From contig SLOC01000045.1 of the NCBI GenBank assembly GCA_007132685.1, forward strand, positions 1-29,426: DNA of 29,426 bases, in the 5' to 3' direction. The notes beneath the pieces were generated by a model. That model did no database searches. It saw only the letters and a list, made by a program, of their open reading frames with translations, and was not told where the DNA came from. The DNA comes from Candidatus Saccharimonadota bacterium (GTDB lineage: Bacteria > Patescibacteriota > Saccharimonadia > Saccharimonadales > SLHW01). Positions 1-8,568 of this stretch are shown here, piece by piece; within the stretch, counting starts at the first letter, position 1, and every line of letters begins with the position of its first letter. A program made the position numbers and the translations under genes.

Positions 1-363
1 GGCGTGATCATAAAAGCCACGGTCTTCCGCTGCAATCAGCGCTTCTTGGGTATGCTCTGGGATTTCGTCAAGCGTCGCGTTTCGCTCGTCAGCAGAGCGA
101 CCGAAACTAAACAGAGCCTCCCCGTGCCTATCCTCGAGTACTATGCCTGTATTATTGCGATTCATCAGTCGCTCAGGGTCGTTGATATCTCTGACGAAAT
201 ACAGGTATGTCGCGGTAGGAATCACGATGAGGATAATTGCACTAACGCCACCTATGAGTGCTAGTTGCTGCTTCCGGCTTAAACCTCGAAACCACCGCCA
301 TCTGTCTTTGGCGTAGTCTACCGGCATCACTATAATCCGTTTTACGTAATCAATTTTTCTCAC
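1..363 (-). CDS. Class A penicillin-binding protein, N-terminal part (truncated by window edge)
   Basis: Reading the minus strand from GTG at 363 gives 121 open codons running off the left edge. Residues about 34-57 form one hydrophobic membrane anchor after a basic cytoplasmic tail. Then come 'TGIVLEDRHGEALFSFG' and, at the cut end, 'EALIAAEDRGFYDHA'. The latter is the start of the family GT51 peptidoglycan glycosyltransferase domain (A-x-x-A-x-E-D-x-x-F-Y-x-H), including its catalytic Glu. Family knowledge: such proteins polymerise lipid II outside the membrane and usually carry a C-terminal transpeptidase domain, which is not visible here. AGGTGA six bases before GTG supports this start. 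The gene diverges from the membrane-protein operon at 489. A plus-strand reading of 4-264 is only its shadow. Confidence 0.9.
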   Translation of the reverse strand, partial: MRKIDYVKRIIVMPVDYAKDRWRWFRGLSRKQQLALIGGVSAIILIVIPTATYLYFVRDINDPERLMNRNNTGIVLEDRHGEALFSFGRSADERNATLDEIPEHTQEALIAAEDRGFYDHA

Positions 364-391
364 AATTATTTCACCTATGTTAAACCGATTA

Positions 392-420
392 ATTATACCG
401 CATTTTTAGTATGTTGCACA
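392..420 (-). promoter_or_regulatory. Promoter for the penicillin-binding protein gene
   Basis: On the minus strand TGTGCA (415-420) and TATAAT (392-397) are separated by 17 bases. The predicted transcript starts about 20 bases upstream of the GTG at 363 and includes the AGGTGA ribosome binding site. Confidence 0.6.
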
Positions 421-463
421 GTGAAAAACGTTTGCACATCTCGATGGTATAACAGGGTAATTT

Positions 464-473
464 TTGCTACACT
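464..473 (+). promoter_or_regulatory. Extended -10 element TTGCTACACT
   Basis: TACACT (468-473) is preceded by TGC, giving an extended -10 with no good -35. The same TTGCTACA(A/C)T string occurs before ybaB and dnaX on the other strand. Predicted start of transcription is near 480, just before the ATG at 489. Confidence 0.55.
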
Positions 474-488
474 AGCATAAGCAGTTAA

Positions 489-1085
489 ATGAGAATATCC
501 GATAGTATGGCAAAAAAACAATCAACCACCTTGCGCTATAACGAATGGCTACAACAAAGCGCTATTCGCATCGGTCGAGTTCTGTTTGTATTGACTCTGG
601 TGTATGTCGTTATGATTATCCTATATGATGCGTTCGCTCTTGTGACGCCAGACATGTTGTTGGTGCGATGGGTGAGCGCTGCAGGTCTTGCTGTCGGTAG
701 TGCCCTGCTTTGGTACAGTGCTCGAAAAAAGCAAGCCGCAGCAAGCTATTACGCACGGCTGCTCTACGGTTACGTATTGCTGTTAGTCCTATTTGCGAGC
801 GTGAATGTATATCTTGGCCGAGGTATGGCCTCTAAGTCTGTCCTGCTATTTGTGATACCAATAATCGTATCTGGCTTGCTGCTACGACGTGCAGCTATCT
901 ACATGACTACAGTCATTGCTACGGCAGCGTATGTCTTGACCTCTATGACATATGCCATAAATAATCCTAGCGAAGGCTATAAAATAGAACTTTATGGCGA
1001 AGTCGGTTTTTATAGTGGTGTACTGTTTATTGTCGCTGCTTTGGTGTGGGATGTTGTGCGTTCCAAAAACGCGGATGACAGCTAA
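489..1085 (+). CDS. Polytopic membrane protein of unknown function
   Basis: I do not recognise this 198-residue protein. It has a short basic N-terminus and about five or six hydrophobic segments (roughly residues 28-48, 56-77, 87-107, 117-128, 134-154 and 172-189 from the first Met), with few polar loops. This resembles the membrane part of sensor proteins, but no kinase or cyclase domain follows. Two starts are possible. ATG 489 is 15 bases after the -10. ATG 507 begins 'MAKKQSTT', a typical basic start, and would give 192 residues. It is followed after 17 bases by the VanY-like gene and probably shares its transcript. Its role may concern the envelope, by neighbourhood only. Confidence 0.75.
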   Translation: MRISDSMAKKQSTTLRYNEWLQQSAIRIGRVLFVLTLVYVVMIILYDAFALVTPDMLLVRWVSAAGLAVGSALLWYSARKKQAAASYYARLLYGYVLLLVLFASVNVYLGRGMASKSVLLFVIPIIVSGLLLRRAAIYMTTVIATAAYVLTSMTYAINNPSEGYKIELYGEVGFYSGVLFIVAALVWDVVRSKNADDS

Positions 1086-1102
1086 TTGATTAAGGTACCC
1101 AA

Positions 1103-1954
1103 ATGAAGCACGGAATCTCCGATTACTTCCCTGCATATTTGCTCGGGGGCGTTGCTACGGCAGTAATATTAGTACTGAGTGTTAGCTATGCTGTTTGGTA
1201 CAACCAGGCTGGCGAGCAGACTACCAAAGATGCTTCATCGGTAATGACAACGACTGAAGTCGATAATGAGCGGGCATATCAGCGACTTATTCGTGCTGAT
1301 AAACAAGCGCTGCAAGCGCTGCTCGATGCACGAGCCATGCCTAACATTATGCTTTTTGACACTTTGCCAGTAATCACTGGGGAGACAGCAACGGATAAAG
1401 CTATCAAAGAGTCAGCTCAGCTAGTTGGCTTACAGCCTACAGGGGCGCCCCTACTCGATCTAATGACATTTGAGCATTCAGAAAGCAACAGCGAGCCAGT
1501 GCCCGCTCAGCCATACTTGTTTGCTGATCTGGCCGCACTATTAGAAGCGGCCCACGAATCGAATGTACCGTTACGGGTTGTGAGAGGATATGTATCGCTT
1601 GGTGAGTCGCAGGCGACTTTTGTCGGTGCACTTGATGATACAGGAGTTACGGCCGAAGAGTTAGCTTCGAGCCAATCTAAGGAGTTAGTGCGGTCTGTAC
1701 TAATGAGCCATTCTCCGCCAGGCTATGCATGGGAGCATACCGGGTTTGCGATAGATTTTGCCTGCTCTGATTTGCGAGGAGAGCGTTTTATCGAGTCAGC
1801 ATGTTATAGTTGGTTGCGCCGCTCAGCATTTACGAATGCGCTCTTATACGGGTTCGTGCCTATCCTGCCAGACTACGATGAGCGTGAACAATTAATGAAT
1901 CTGCGGCCGTGGCAGTATGTTTGGGTGGGACGAGATGCCACCTACGTAAATTAA
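1103..1954 (+). CDS. VanY/M15-fold protein with altered active site
   Basis: This 283-residue protein has one N-terminal membrane segment (about residues 12-33) and an extracytoplasmic C-terminal domain with the layout of VanY-type D-Ala-D-Ala carboxypeptidases (family M15B). The zinc motif region reads P206-G-Y-A-W-E-H-T-G-F-A-I-D218. It aligns without gaps to the usual PGYSEHQTGLAID, but the zinc His position is E211, with His shifted to 212. The usual E-P-W-H near the C-terminus, which supplies the catalytic Glu and a zinc His, reads R268-P-W-Q271. Only D218 of the four key residues is kept. I infer a non-catalytic peptidoglycan-binding or regulatory relative. AAGG seven bases before ATG is a weak ribosome binding site. 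It is second in a probable two-gene operon. Confidence 0.8.
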   Translation: MKHGISDYFPAYLLGGVATAVILVLSVSYAVWYNQAGEQTTKDASSVMTTTEVDNERAYQRLIRADKQALQALLDARAMPNIMLFDTLPVITGETATDKAIKESAQLVGLQPTGAPLLDLMTFEHSESNSEPVPAQPYLFADLAALLEAAHESNVPLRVVRGYVSLGESQATFVGALDDTGVTAEELASSQSKELVRSVLMSHSPPGYAWEHTGFAIDFACSDLRGERFIESACYSWLRRSAFTNALLYGFVPILPDYDEREQLMNLRPWQYVWVGRDATYVN

Positions 1955-1985
1955 ACATTTGCAAATCAACTACATCATTTCGTAA

Positions 1986-1991
1986 TATACA
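1986..1991 (+). promoter_or_regulatory. -10 element (TATACA) adjacent to start codon
   Basis: TATACA ends eight bases before ATG 2000, so the predicted mRNA is leaderless. A 10-bp palindrome, ATTTGCAAAT (1957-1966), lies upstream. Its TTGCAA is 21 bases from the -10, too far for a normal -35, so it may be an operator. Confidence 0.45.
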
Positions 1992-1999
1992 TATAGAGT

Positions 2000-2935
2000 A
2001 TGGCGAAAAAAGCAAAAAAACAGCTCCATGAGCACATTGAGCTTTTGCACATGAATGGACTGCGCGGACGCGTGCTCAATGCCCCTGCAAAGCGAAAAAG
2101 CCATAACAAACAACTACTTCTGCTTTATGGACATCATGCGAGTATTGAACGGATGTTAGGTTTTGCCGAAGAGCTTAACAAATACGGGGCGGTAACGTTA
2201 CCTGATTTGCCTGGCTTTGGTGGGATGCAGAGTTTTTATCAGCTTGGTGAACGCCCCAACATTGATGCACTTGCCGACTACCTCGCAGCATTCGTAAAAA
2301 TGCGTTACAAGCATCGCCGTTTTACTGTAGTCGCGATGTCGTTTGGTTTCGTGGTAGCGAGCCGGATGCTGCAAAAATACCCGGAATTAGCGGCTAAAGT
2401 TGATGACATTGTCAGTATCGCGGGGTTTGTACATCATGAAGATTTCAAGATGAAGCGGCGTACTAAATGGCTTTTGCAGGCCGGTGCTGCTATCAACACG
2501 TTCCGTTTGCCGGCATTTTTTACCCGTTATATCTTACTTAGCAGACCAGTAATATACCTAAGCTATCTATGGGTAGCTGACAATAATGTCAAGATGAAGG
2601 ATGCGAATTTTTCAGAACGAATGAGGCGCATACGATTCGAGGTAGAATTATGGCAATCCAATGACGTCCGTACTTATGCATACACTGGTCAGGAGATGTT
2701 GCGAGTGAATTTATGCCAAACATCCAAGCAAATCAGCCAAAAAGTAACCCATGTCAAAGTAAAGGATGATCGGTACTTTGATAACCGTATCGTCGAGCAA
2801 CACCTAAACATTGTCTACCGTGAAGTTGACGTCGTAGAAACAAAACTACGTGGGCATGCGCCGACAGTCATTAGCTCCGCAAAAGAAGCTTCGCCTTACA
2901 TACCACGGAAAATTCGTTCTTTGCTACGTGCCTAA
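2000..2935 (+). CDS. Alpha/beta hydrolase family protein
   Basis: The 311-residue protein has the alpha/beta-hydrolase core. A beta strand leads to 'YGHHAS' (residues 43-48, oxyanion region), followed by 'LPDLPGFGG' (68-75) and the nucleophile elbow V111-A-M-S114-F-G116, where Ala replaces the first Gly of GxSxG. Candidate Asp is D256/D257 or D261, and H286 in 'RGHAP' is the likely catalytic His. There is no signal peptide and the N-terminus is Lys-rich, so it should be cytoplasmic. Substrate is unknown. Its position directly before two GT4 glycosyltransferases suggests lipid or glycolipid metabolism, which is inference. No Shine-Dalgarno is visible, in line with a leaderless start. Confidence 0.82.
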   Translation: MAKKAKKQLHEHIELLHMNGLRGRVLNAPAKRKSHNKQLLLLYGHHASIERMLGFAEELNKYGAVTLPDLPGFGGMQSFYQLGERPNIDALADYLAAFVKMRYKHRRFTVVAMSFGFVVASRMLQKYPELAAKVDDIVSIAGFVHHEDFKMKRRTKWLLQAGAAINTFRLPAFFTRYILLSRPVIYLSYLWVADNNVKMKDANFSERMRRIRFEVELWQSNDVRTYAYTGQEMLRVNLCQTSKQISQKVTHVKVKDDRYFDNRIVEQHLNIVYREVDVVETKLRGHAPTVISSAKEASPYIPRKIRSLLRA

Positions 2936-2961
2936 CCCAACTTCCTGCAGGGTCAGTGGTG

Positions 2962-2967
2962 TATACT
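2962..2967 (+). promoter_or_regulatory. -10 element (TATACT) adjacent to start codon
   Basis: TATACT ends seven bases before ATG 2975, predicting a leaderless transcript for the glycosyltransferase pair. The -35 region is poor. Confidence 0.5.
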
Positions 2968-2974
2968 GCAATGT

Positions 2975-4105
2975 ATGAGAATCGGACTGGTTTGTCCCTA
3001 TAGCGTAGTTGCTGGTGGAGGTGTACAGGAGTGTGTATTTGCGCTTGCCGACGAGTTGATAGCTCGTGGTCACTATGTGCGCGTACTATCGCCACGGCCA
3101 CGTGGCTTCAAAGGTGAAGCACCTAAACACGTGGTTTTTATAGGTTTAGCTGCAAAAGTTTCCTCGTTTCATACGACTTCACAGATATCAGCGAGCGCTG
3201 AAGGTGAAACAATCGATTCAGTTCTTAAGGAGCACAAGTTTGATGTCTTGCATTTTCATGAACCCTGGGTTCCCTTCGTAAGTCGACAGATCCTAACAAG
3301 ATCTACGTCGTGCAATGTCGCAACCTTTCATGCCAAGCTTCCAGAAAACCGCATGAATAAAACAATTGAAAAAGTAATCACCCCGTATACAAGCTCCATT
3401 CTAAAATATCTAGACAGTCTGACAGCGGTCTCAGATGCTGCCGCAGACTACGTCAAAACAATCTGTGATCGGGAAATCAAAATTATTCCTAACGGGATAG
3501 ATCTCGAAAAATATAAGCCTGATGGCACGAATACGACCTCTAAGACGAAAAAAATCGTCTTTATTGGGCGGCTAGAGCGACGGAAGGGAGTGAAACATCT
3601 AATAAATGCTTTTGCAGTACTTGGTCAAACGATGCCCAAAGTTCAGTTGCATATCGGCGGTACCGGACCTGAGGAATCAAGCCTAAAAAAACATATCGAG
3701 GAATTAGGCGTTAAAAATGTAAAGTTTCACGGGTATATATCGGGCCAAGCTAAAATCAACCTCATGTCTTCTGCGGATGTGTTTTGCTCGCCGGCATTAT
3801 ATGGCGAAAGCTTTGGGATTGTTTTGCTCGAGGCGATGTCGTTGGGTGTGCCGATTGTAGCTGGAGACAATCCGGGATATCAATCGGTCATGAAGGATCG
3901 TGGAAATATATCGATTGTCAATCCAAAAAATACTGACCTTTTTGCAAAGAGGCTGGAACTGCTTATGACAGATACCCAACTTCGGACCCTTTGGCAAGAG
4001 TGGGCTCGAGAATACGTTAAACAGTTTTCTTATGTAGACATTGTCGACTCGTACGAATTGATGTATGAACAAACGTGTAAAAACAAGGGTAAGATGCGTC
4101 GGTGA
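2975..4105 (+). CDS. GT4 family glycosyltransferase (PimA-like)
   Basis: This 376-residue retaining glycosyltransferase has two Rossmann domains. The N-terminal domain has the glycine loop 'AGGGVQ' (13-18), H94-F-H-E-P-W and the 'FHA' His at 119. The C-terminal nucleotide-sugar domain has 'GRLERRKG' (198-205; R199 and K204 contact the diphosphate in relatives) and the E-x7-E motif E278-SFGIVLL-E286. The overall pattern is nearest to phosphatidylinositol mannosyltransferases and related lipid glycosyltransferases, peripheral on the inner membrane face. The acceptor cannot be read from sequence. Its stop overlaps the next gene by four bases (GTGA), so the two enzymes are probably made together and may act in sequence on one glycolipid. 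Confidence 0.88.
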   Translation: MRIGLVCPYSVVAGGGVQECVFALADELIARGHYVRVLSPRPRGFKGEAPKHVVFIGLAAKVSSFHTTSQISASAEGETIDSVLKEHKFDVLHFHEPWVPFVSRQILTRSTSCNVATFHAKLPENRMNKTIEKVITPYTSSILKYLDSLTAVSDAAADYVKTICDREIKIIPNGIDLEKYKPDGTNTTSKTKKIVFIGRLERRKGVKHLINAFAVLGQTMPKVQLHIGGTGPEESSLKKHIEELGVKNVKFHGYISGQAKINLMSSADVFCSPALYGESFGIVLLEAMSLGVPIVAGDNPGYQSVMKDRGNISIVNPKNTDLFAKRLELLMTDTQLRTLWQEWAREYVKQFSYVDIVDSYELMYEQTCKNKGKMRR

Positions 4106-5223
4106 AAGTTGGGTTTTTAATCGACGACAGCCTCGACTTCCCTGATGGGGTTCAGGTCTACGTACTCAATGTTGGCTCGTGGCTGTCATCGCAAGGGCAT
4201 GAAGTTCATTATTTGACGAGCACGACAAAACGCGACGACATCCCCAACGTTCACTCACTCACAAAAAACATACAGATACCGTTTAACAAAAACGTGCTGC
4301 GAGTCCCTCTGCCGGTGAAAAAATCCAAAATTCGTAAACTATTTGCGAATGAACAATTTGACGTTATTCATGTTCAGATGCCGTATAGCCCGTTTTTTGC
4401 TGGACGAGTTATCACTCAATTACCGAGCTCAACTGCAGTCGTGGGAACGTTCCATGTAGCACCATATTCAAAGCTGGAGACCTATAGCTCTATGCTATTA
4501 AGGCCACTCTATTGGCGCTCGATAAAGCGATTTGACCAGATAGCGAGTGTTTCTGAATCAGCACAAGCTTTCGCTAAACAAGCGTTTGGCATTAATTCGA
4601 TTGTTATACCGAATGCCGTACCGATTAAACAATTCAAGCAGGAACCAGTCGCCAAGAAACCAAGTAAAGTAATCGATATCCGCTTTTTGGGTCGCCTAGT
4701 ACAGCGAAAAGGCTGTCATTACCTATTACGAGCCATGTGGCAATTAAAAAGTAAGTATCCGGAAACGGTAATTCATTTAACCATTGCCGGTCAGGGGCCG
4801 GAAGAACATAAATTAAAGAGACTTGCACAAAAATTAAAAATTGAAGACAGGGTAACATTCTATGGAGCTATCGATCGGAAAGACATACCGAGATATCTTG
4901 CCGATGCGGACATACTTACATTCCCTAGTACTGGTGGTGAAAGTTTCGGGATTATTCTTGTAGAAGCAATGGCTGCGGGAGAATCACTTGTGCTCGCTGG
5001 AGATAATCCAGGCTACCGAAAAGTTGTTGATGATGCCAGGGTGCTTTTTAATCCACGAGATACAAATGAGTTTGTCGAGCTAATCATAAAGTTTGCTTGT
5101 GACGAAAACTTACGCAGGAGTGTAGTTAAACAGCAACAAAGACGAGCGGAAGAGTTTGACGTGAGGGTTGTAGGCCAGAAAATCGAAGCCTGGTATAAAG
5201 AGATTCTAGCGGTTTCGCCTTGA
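4102..5223 (+). CDS. GT4 family glycosyltransferase
   Basis: A 373-residue second GT4 enzyme, starting at GTG within the GTGA overlap with the preceding gene. Visible motifs are 'FPDGVQVYV' near residue 13, 'GTFHVAPYS' near 115, 'GRLVQRKG' (197-204) and E280-SFGIILV-E288. It is clearly a paralogue of the upstream protein but diverged (for example DGVQ instead of GGGVQ), so donor or acceptor may differ. Its last 18 bases overlap the convergent cysS gene, with no terminator between them. Likely role is the second sugar transfer in a membrane glycolipid or polysaccharide pathway, inferred from the pairing. Confidence 0.88.
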   Translation: MKVGFLIDDSLDFPDGVQVYVLNVGSWLSSQGHEVHYLTSTTKRDDIPNVHSLTKNIQIPFNKNVLRVPLPVKKSKIRKLFANEQFDVIHVQMPYSPFFAGRVITQLPSSTAVVGTFHVAPYSKLETYSSMLLRPLYWRSIKRFDQIASVSESAQAFAKQAFGINSIVIPNAVPIKQFKQEPVAKKPSKVIDIRFLGRLVQRKGCHYLLRAMWQLKSKYPETVIHLTIAGQGPEEHKLKRLAQKLKIEDRVTFYGAIDRKDIPRYLADADILTFPSTGGESFGIILVEAMAAGESLVLAGDNPGYRKVVDDARVLFNPRDTNEFVELIIKFACDENLRRSVVKQQQRRAEEFDVRVVGQKIEAWYKEILAVSP

Positions 5224-6609
5224 CCAAACTTGTCCGTGTGGGGTGTCACGGACTACTATACCGTCTTGTAGTAGCTCGTCGCGCATCGCATCTGAAGTCC
5301 GCCAGTCTTTACTACTCCTCGCTGATTCTCTTTGAGCCATTATTTCTTTTTGTTTATTGGTGATATCTGTACGAGTACTTAGATCAAGACCAAGAAGCGA
5401 ATCTACGGTCGACAGTATCTCAGACAGTACTCCTTGCTCGGATGGTGCAATAAGCTTCGTTGCAACTTCCTCGGCAAACTTATCTAGTAGTGACAGCGCT
5501 TTAGGTGTATCTAGATTGTCACTAAGAGCTGCAATAAGGTCATCGATGATGGATGACTTGCCCAGCCATTCATCAACGGAGAATGATTGATGTTGAAGGT
5601 CAGCGCAAGCGTAGTAGTTGTCTAGCCTATTCGCGGCTGCGGCTAATATGTCCCAAGTAAAATTCCCTTCGGTTTGGTAATGACTAGACAATACAAGCGT
5701 CTTGAAATCATATGGAGTATAACCTCGATCTATAATGTCGCTGAGGGTAACAATGTTACCAACTGACTTTGCCATTTTGCCATCGTCAATCTTTAAATGG
5801 TTATTGTGCATCCATATTCGAGCGAGTGGTTGATTCGTGAGCGCTTCAGTTTGAGCTATCTCATTTGTATGATGCACGGGTATGTGGTCAATTCCTCCTG
5901 TATGAATATCAATCGTGTCCCCTAGGAGTTCGCGAGCCATAACCGAGCATTCTAGATGCCATCCGGGAAATCCTTTACCCCACGGACTCTCCCACTCCAT
6001 ATCTCGTTTACTGTCCCTTGGACTGAACTTCCATAGAGCAAAATCAGTCTTATTACGTTTTCCTTGATGATTGACACGTTTGCCGGCCTCTAGCCCTTCG
6101 ATATCCAATTTGGCTAATTTACCGTAGTCAGGAAATTTTGCGGTATCAAAATATATCCCGTCATTCGGTATTTCATAAGTGTATTCATTATTCTCGAGCT
6201 GTTTTACAAAATCGATTTGCTCTTTAATGTAATCGGTTGCTCGTGGCATATGATTCGGGCGCAGTAGACCAAGTAGCTCATATGCTTCCTTCTCAGCGAT
6301 AGCGATGTATTTTTCAGCGACATCCCAGGCGGTCAGATTTTCTTTTCTGGCGCCCTTTTCCATTTTGTCTTCGCCGTCATCATCATCGCTAACGAGGTGG
6401 CCGACATCAGTAATGTTTTGCGCGCGATTAACGTCGTAGCCTAAGTCAATGAGGCTTCGGACTAAAACATCCCAGTATATGTATGAAACCCAGTTGCCAA
6501 TGTGAGGATGCGAGTAAACTGTTAGACCGCACGTGTATATATGTAGCTGAGAACCTTCCTCAGCCCTTAGCTGCTCTTTTTGTCTGGTTAACGTGTTGTA
6601 TAGCTGCAT
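5206..6609 (-). CDS. cysS: Cysteinyl-tRNA synthetase
   Basis: 467 residues, the normal length for class I CysRS, which charges tRNA-Cys. C27 in 'YTCGLTVY' starts the zinc site, completed by the Cys in 'GWHLECSVMA' and by His and Glu in 'HHTNEIAQ', so zinc binding is intact. The HIGH motif is H36-I-G-N39, and the KMSKS loop is 'KMAKSVGN'. The start codon overlaps the upstream nrnA stop by one base (TGATG), which suggests termination-reinitiation. It is last in the ybaB-recR-nrnA-cysS operon, and its 3' end overlaps the convergent glycosyltransferase by 18 bases. Confidence 0.96.
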   Translation of the reverse strand: MQLYNTLTRQKEQLRAEEGSQLHIYTCGLTVYSHPHIGNWVSYIYWDVLVRSLIDLGYDVNRAQNITDVGHLVSDDDDGEDKMEKGARKENLTAWDVAEKYIAIAEKEAYELLGLLRPNHMPRATDYIKEQIDFVKQLENNEYTYEIPNDGIYFDTAKFPDYGKLAKLDIEGLEAGKRVNHQGKRNKTDFALWKFSPRDSKRDMEWESPWGKGFPGWHLECSVMARELLGDTIDIHTGGIDHIPVHHTNEIAQTEALTNQPLARIWMHNNHLKIDDGKMAKSVGNIVTLSDIIDRGYTPYDFKTLVLSSHYQTEGNFTWDILAAAANRLDNYYACADLQHQSFSVDEWLGKSSIIDDLIAALSDNLDTPKALSLLDKFAEEVATKLIAPSEQGVLSEILSTVDSLLGLDLSTRTDITNKQKEIMAQRESARSSKDWRTSDAMRDELLQDGIVVRDTPHGQVWSRRNR

Positions 6610-7631
6610 CAGTCCACTCTTTCGCTCTGCAGGCTGCTCAATAGCTCTTGAGATATCTCGAGAATTTTTGCACGTATAGTATCGAATGTACGATTGTCAG
6701 TAGTCTTGAACCCGGCAGCATACGGGTGGCCGCCTCCACCCAGTGAAGCAGCAAGTTTGCTAGCAACAGGATAGCCGTTGTTTGAGCGGATAGAGCCGGT
6801 TATTCTGCCGTCATCGTAAGTTTTGAGTACGACAGTAACCGCCACACCTTCAACCTGAAGCATGTCAGCCTGTATCAGTGGGGCTGGATTGTATAACGGA
6901 CTATAATTATTAATTTCTTGTTGAGTGATACGAACTATTGCGAGACGTCCTTCGAGCTCGAAACTCGTGCGGTCTATGAGTTGTCCTTTAAACCGGAAAA
7001 TATTCTCTGGCATTTTATTATACAGTCGTCGTTTCTCTTCAAGTTTTGGTCGATGCACGCCAAGCTCTACAAGTTCAGCCATGACCCGGTAAGTTTGCGC
7101 TGAAGCGAGGTCATTACTTAAGCCTTGCGTATCGCCGAGGATGGAGGTCATTAAATTTTCGCCTGCATCAGGTGATAATGGCCAATCGAGCTGGCGGCTG
7201 AGATTAAATATTAGTTCTCCAGTCGACGAAACCGACGTATCGTTAATCGTGACTGTTGCGAACTCAATTTCCTGTTCTACGCTGGCATGATGATCGAGCA
7301 CAATGTTCGGTTTTTTAGTAAGTTTTTGCAAATCGCCCTTCTCTTTTACTTTTTCAAGCAGAGTGGGTGTGGAAGTGTCAACGATGATACTTAGATCGAA
7401 TTGGTTCGGTAGCTCGGCTTCAATCCTATCCCACCCGGACATATAACGAAGGTAACTCGGAATATCAACCGCACAATATAAGTGCGGATTCTTACCGAGG
7501 GAGTCAAGTATGAGCTCTAGCGCTAAGGCTGAACCGATACTGTCACCATCAGGGTTATCGGCTTGGACAATAACAATGGTTTCCGCTGATTTGATAAGCT
7601 CGCCAATTTTAGCGACTGAGGTATCGTTCAT
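6609..7631 (-). CDS. nrnA: DHH/DHHA1 phosphoesterase, NrnA-like
   Basis: 340 residues with the DHH phosphoesterase motifs: 'ADNPDGDS' (24-31, metal-binding Asp), D85 in 'IVDTS', 'DHHAS' (113-117) and the DHHA1 glycine patch 'GGGGHPYAAGF' near residues 298-308. The length and single DHH-DHHA1 layout match NrnA-type enzymes, which degrade nano-RNA and dephosphorylate pAp, rather than full-length RecJ. It overlaps recR upstream by ATGA and cysS downstream by one base. Cytoplasmic. The exact substrate remains an inference from the family. Confidence 0.9.
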   Translation of the reverse strand: MNDTSVAKIGELIKSAETIVIVQADNPDGDSIGSALALELILDSLGKNPHLYCAVDIPSYLRYMSGWDRIEAELPNQFDLSIIVDTSTPTLLEKVKEKGDLQKLTKKPNIVLDHHASVEQEIEFATVTINDTSVSSTGELIFNLSRQLDWPLSPDAGENLMTSILGDTQGLSNDLASAQTYRVMAELVELGVHRPKLEEKRRLYNKMPENIFRFKGQLIDRTSFELEGRLAIVRITQQEINNYSPLYNPAPLIQADMLQVEGVAVTVVLKTYDDGRITGSIRSNNGYPVASKLAASLGGGGHPYAAGFKTTDNRTFDTIRAKILEISQELLSSLQSERVD

Positions 7632-8233
7632 AAGGGTGTCCTGCCTTCGAGCGCGCGGCTTAAGGTTATCTGATCGGTATAGTCGATATCGGTGCCAACA
7701 GGCAGCCCTCTGGCTAATCGGGTTACCTCAACTGAATCACCGTCAATGTGTTTTTGAATGTATAGTGCAGTTGACTCGCCTTCAACGCTTGCATTGGTTG
7801 CTAATATGATTTCCTTGACCTTGTCCTTTTTAATTCGATTGAGTAGTTCTGGTATATGGAGTTCTTCTGGCCCAAGCCCGTCAATCGGCGACAATAAGCC
7901 ACCTAGGACATGATAGGTTCCTTTGTATGCGCCGGTTTTCTCTAGGGCGATAATGTCAAAGCTATCCGCCACTACGGCAATTGTTGTTTTGTCGCGGCTG
8001 TCATCTATGTAGAGCGGGCTGACTTTTTGGCCTTTCTCTATCAGTGCATAGGTAACTTCGCAGTAATCAATACCTTCTTTGAGCTTTTCTATCGCACTAG
8101 CGAGTTTTTGCACCGGCACATCATCAGCTTGCAGCAAATAGTAGGCGAAGCGCTCAGCGCTTTTTTGACCGACTCCTGGCAATACGCCAAGTGCTTCAAT
8201 CGCATCCTCTAGTGATGAAGGTAGGTGTTGCAT
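7628..8233 (-). CDS. recR: Recombination mediator RecR with degenerate zinc finger
   Basis: 201 residues, normal RecR length. The N-terminal helix-hairpin-helix is 'LGVLPGVGQKSAERFAYYLL' and the Toprim part includes 'VVADSFDIIALEKTG', 'ILATNASVEGESTALYI' and 'ARGLPVGTDIDYTD'. RecR loads RecA at gaps with RecF/RecO. The usual four-cysteine zinc finger is broken: C58-x-x-T61 then S72-x-x-Y75, so three of four cysteines are gone. Gene order ybaB-recR is typical across bacteria and supports the call. The ATGA overlap with nrnA suggests translational coupling. Confidence 0.95.
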   Translation of the reverse strand: MQHLPSSLEDAIEALGVLPGVGQKSAERFAYYLLQADDVPVQKLASAIEKLKEGIDYCEVTYALIEKGQKVSPLYIDDSRDKTTIAVVADSFDIIALEKTGAYKGTYHVLGGLLSPIDGLGPEELHIPELLNRIKKDKVKEIILATNASVEGESTALYIQKHIDGDSVEVTRLARGLPVGTDIDYTDQITLSRALEGRTPL

Positions 8234-8244
8234 GACTAGAAGAA

Positions 8245-8538
8245 CTAAAGGCCTAAGTTTCCAAGTCCACCCATCATAGGTTTCATTTTTTCTGATGCGA
8301 CCCGTTGACTCTCAGCAATAGCATCACGTACTGCCTCCTCGAGCCAACGTTCTAGTTGGGTCAGGTCATCAAAGTCAATCTCCTCAGGATTAAGGTGGAT
8401 GTTTTTTATTTTTTGCTCTCCAGTAATTTCTACTGTCACTGCACCGTCACCCTTTTCTACGCTAATAACCATTTTCTTCAGCTCTTTTTGAACTTTTTTA
8501 ACTTGCATTAACATCTTGGCTTGATCGAACCGACTCAT
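8245..8538 (-). CDS. YbaB/EbfC nucleoid-associated protein
   Basis: 97 residues, the family's usual size. It reads 'QAKMLMQVKKVQKELKKM' at the start, then 'KGDGAVTVEITGEQKIKNIHLNPE' split over the strand region, and a Met/Gly-rich tail ('KPMMGGLGNLGL'). Such proteins form dimers that bind DNA without strong sequence preference. It is first in the operon, 11 bases before recR. AGAGGAAG five bases before ATG is a strong ribosome binding site. Confidence 0.93.
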   Translation of the reverse strand: MSRFDQAKMLMQVKKVQKELKKMVISVEKGDGAVTVEITGEQKIKNIHLNPEEIDFDDLTQLERWLEEAVRDAIAESQRVASEKMKPMMGGLGNLGL

Positions 8539-8568
8539 AGTAACTTCCTCTCTATTATTATCTTTAAT

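Noticed and set aside
4..264. Plus-strand ORF at the left edge
   Set aside because: Shadow of the penicillin-binding protein, which shows a clear GT51 motif on the minus strand.
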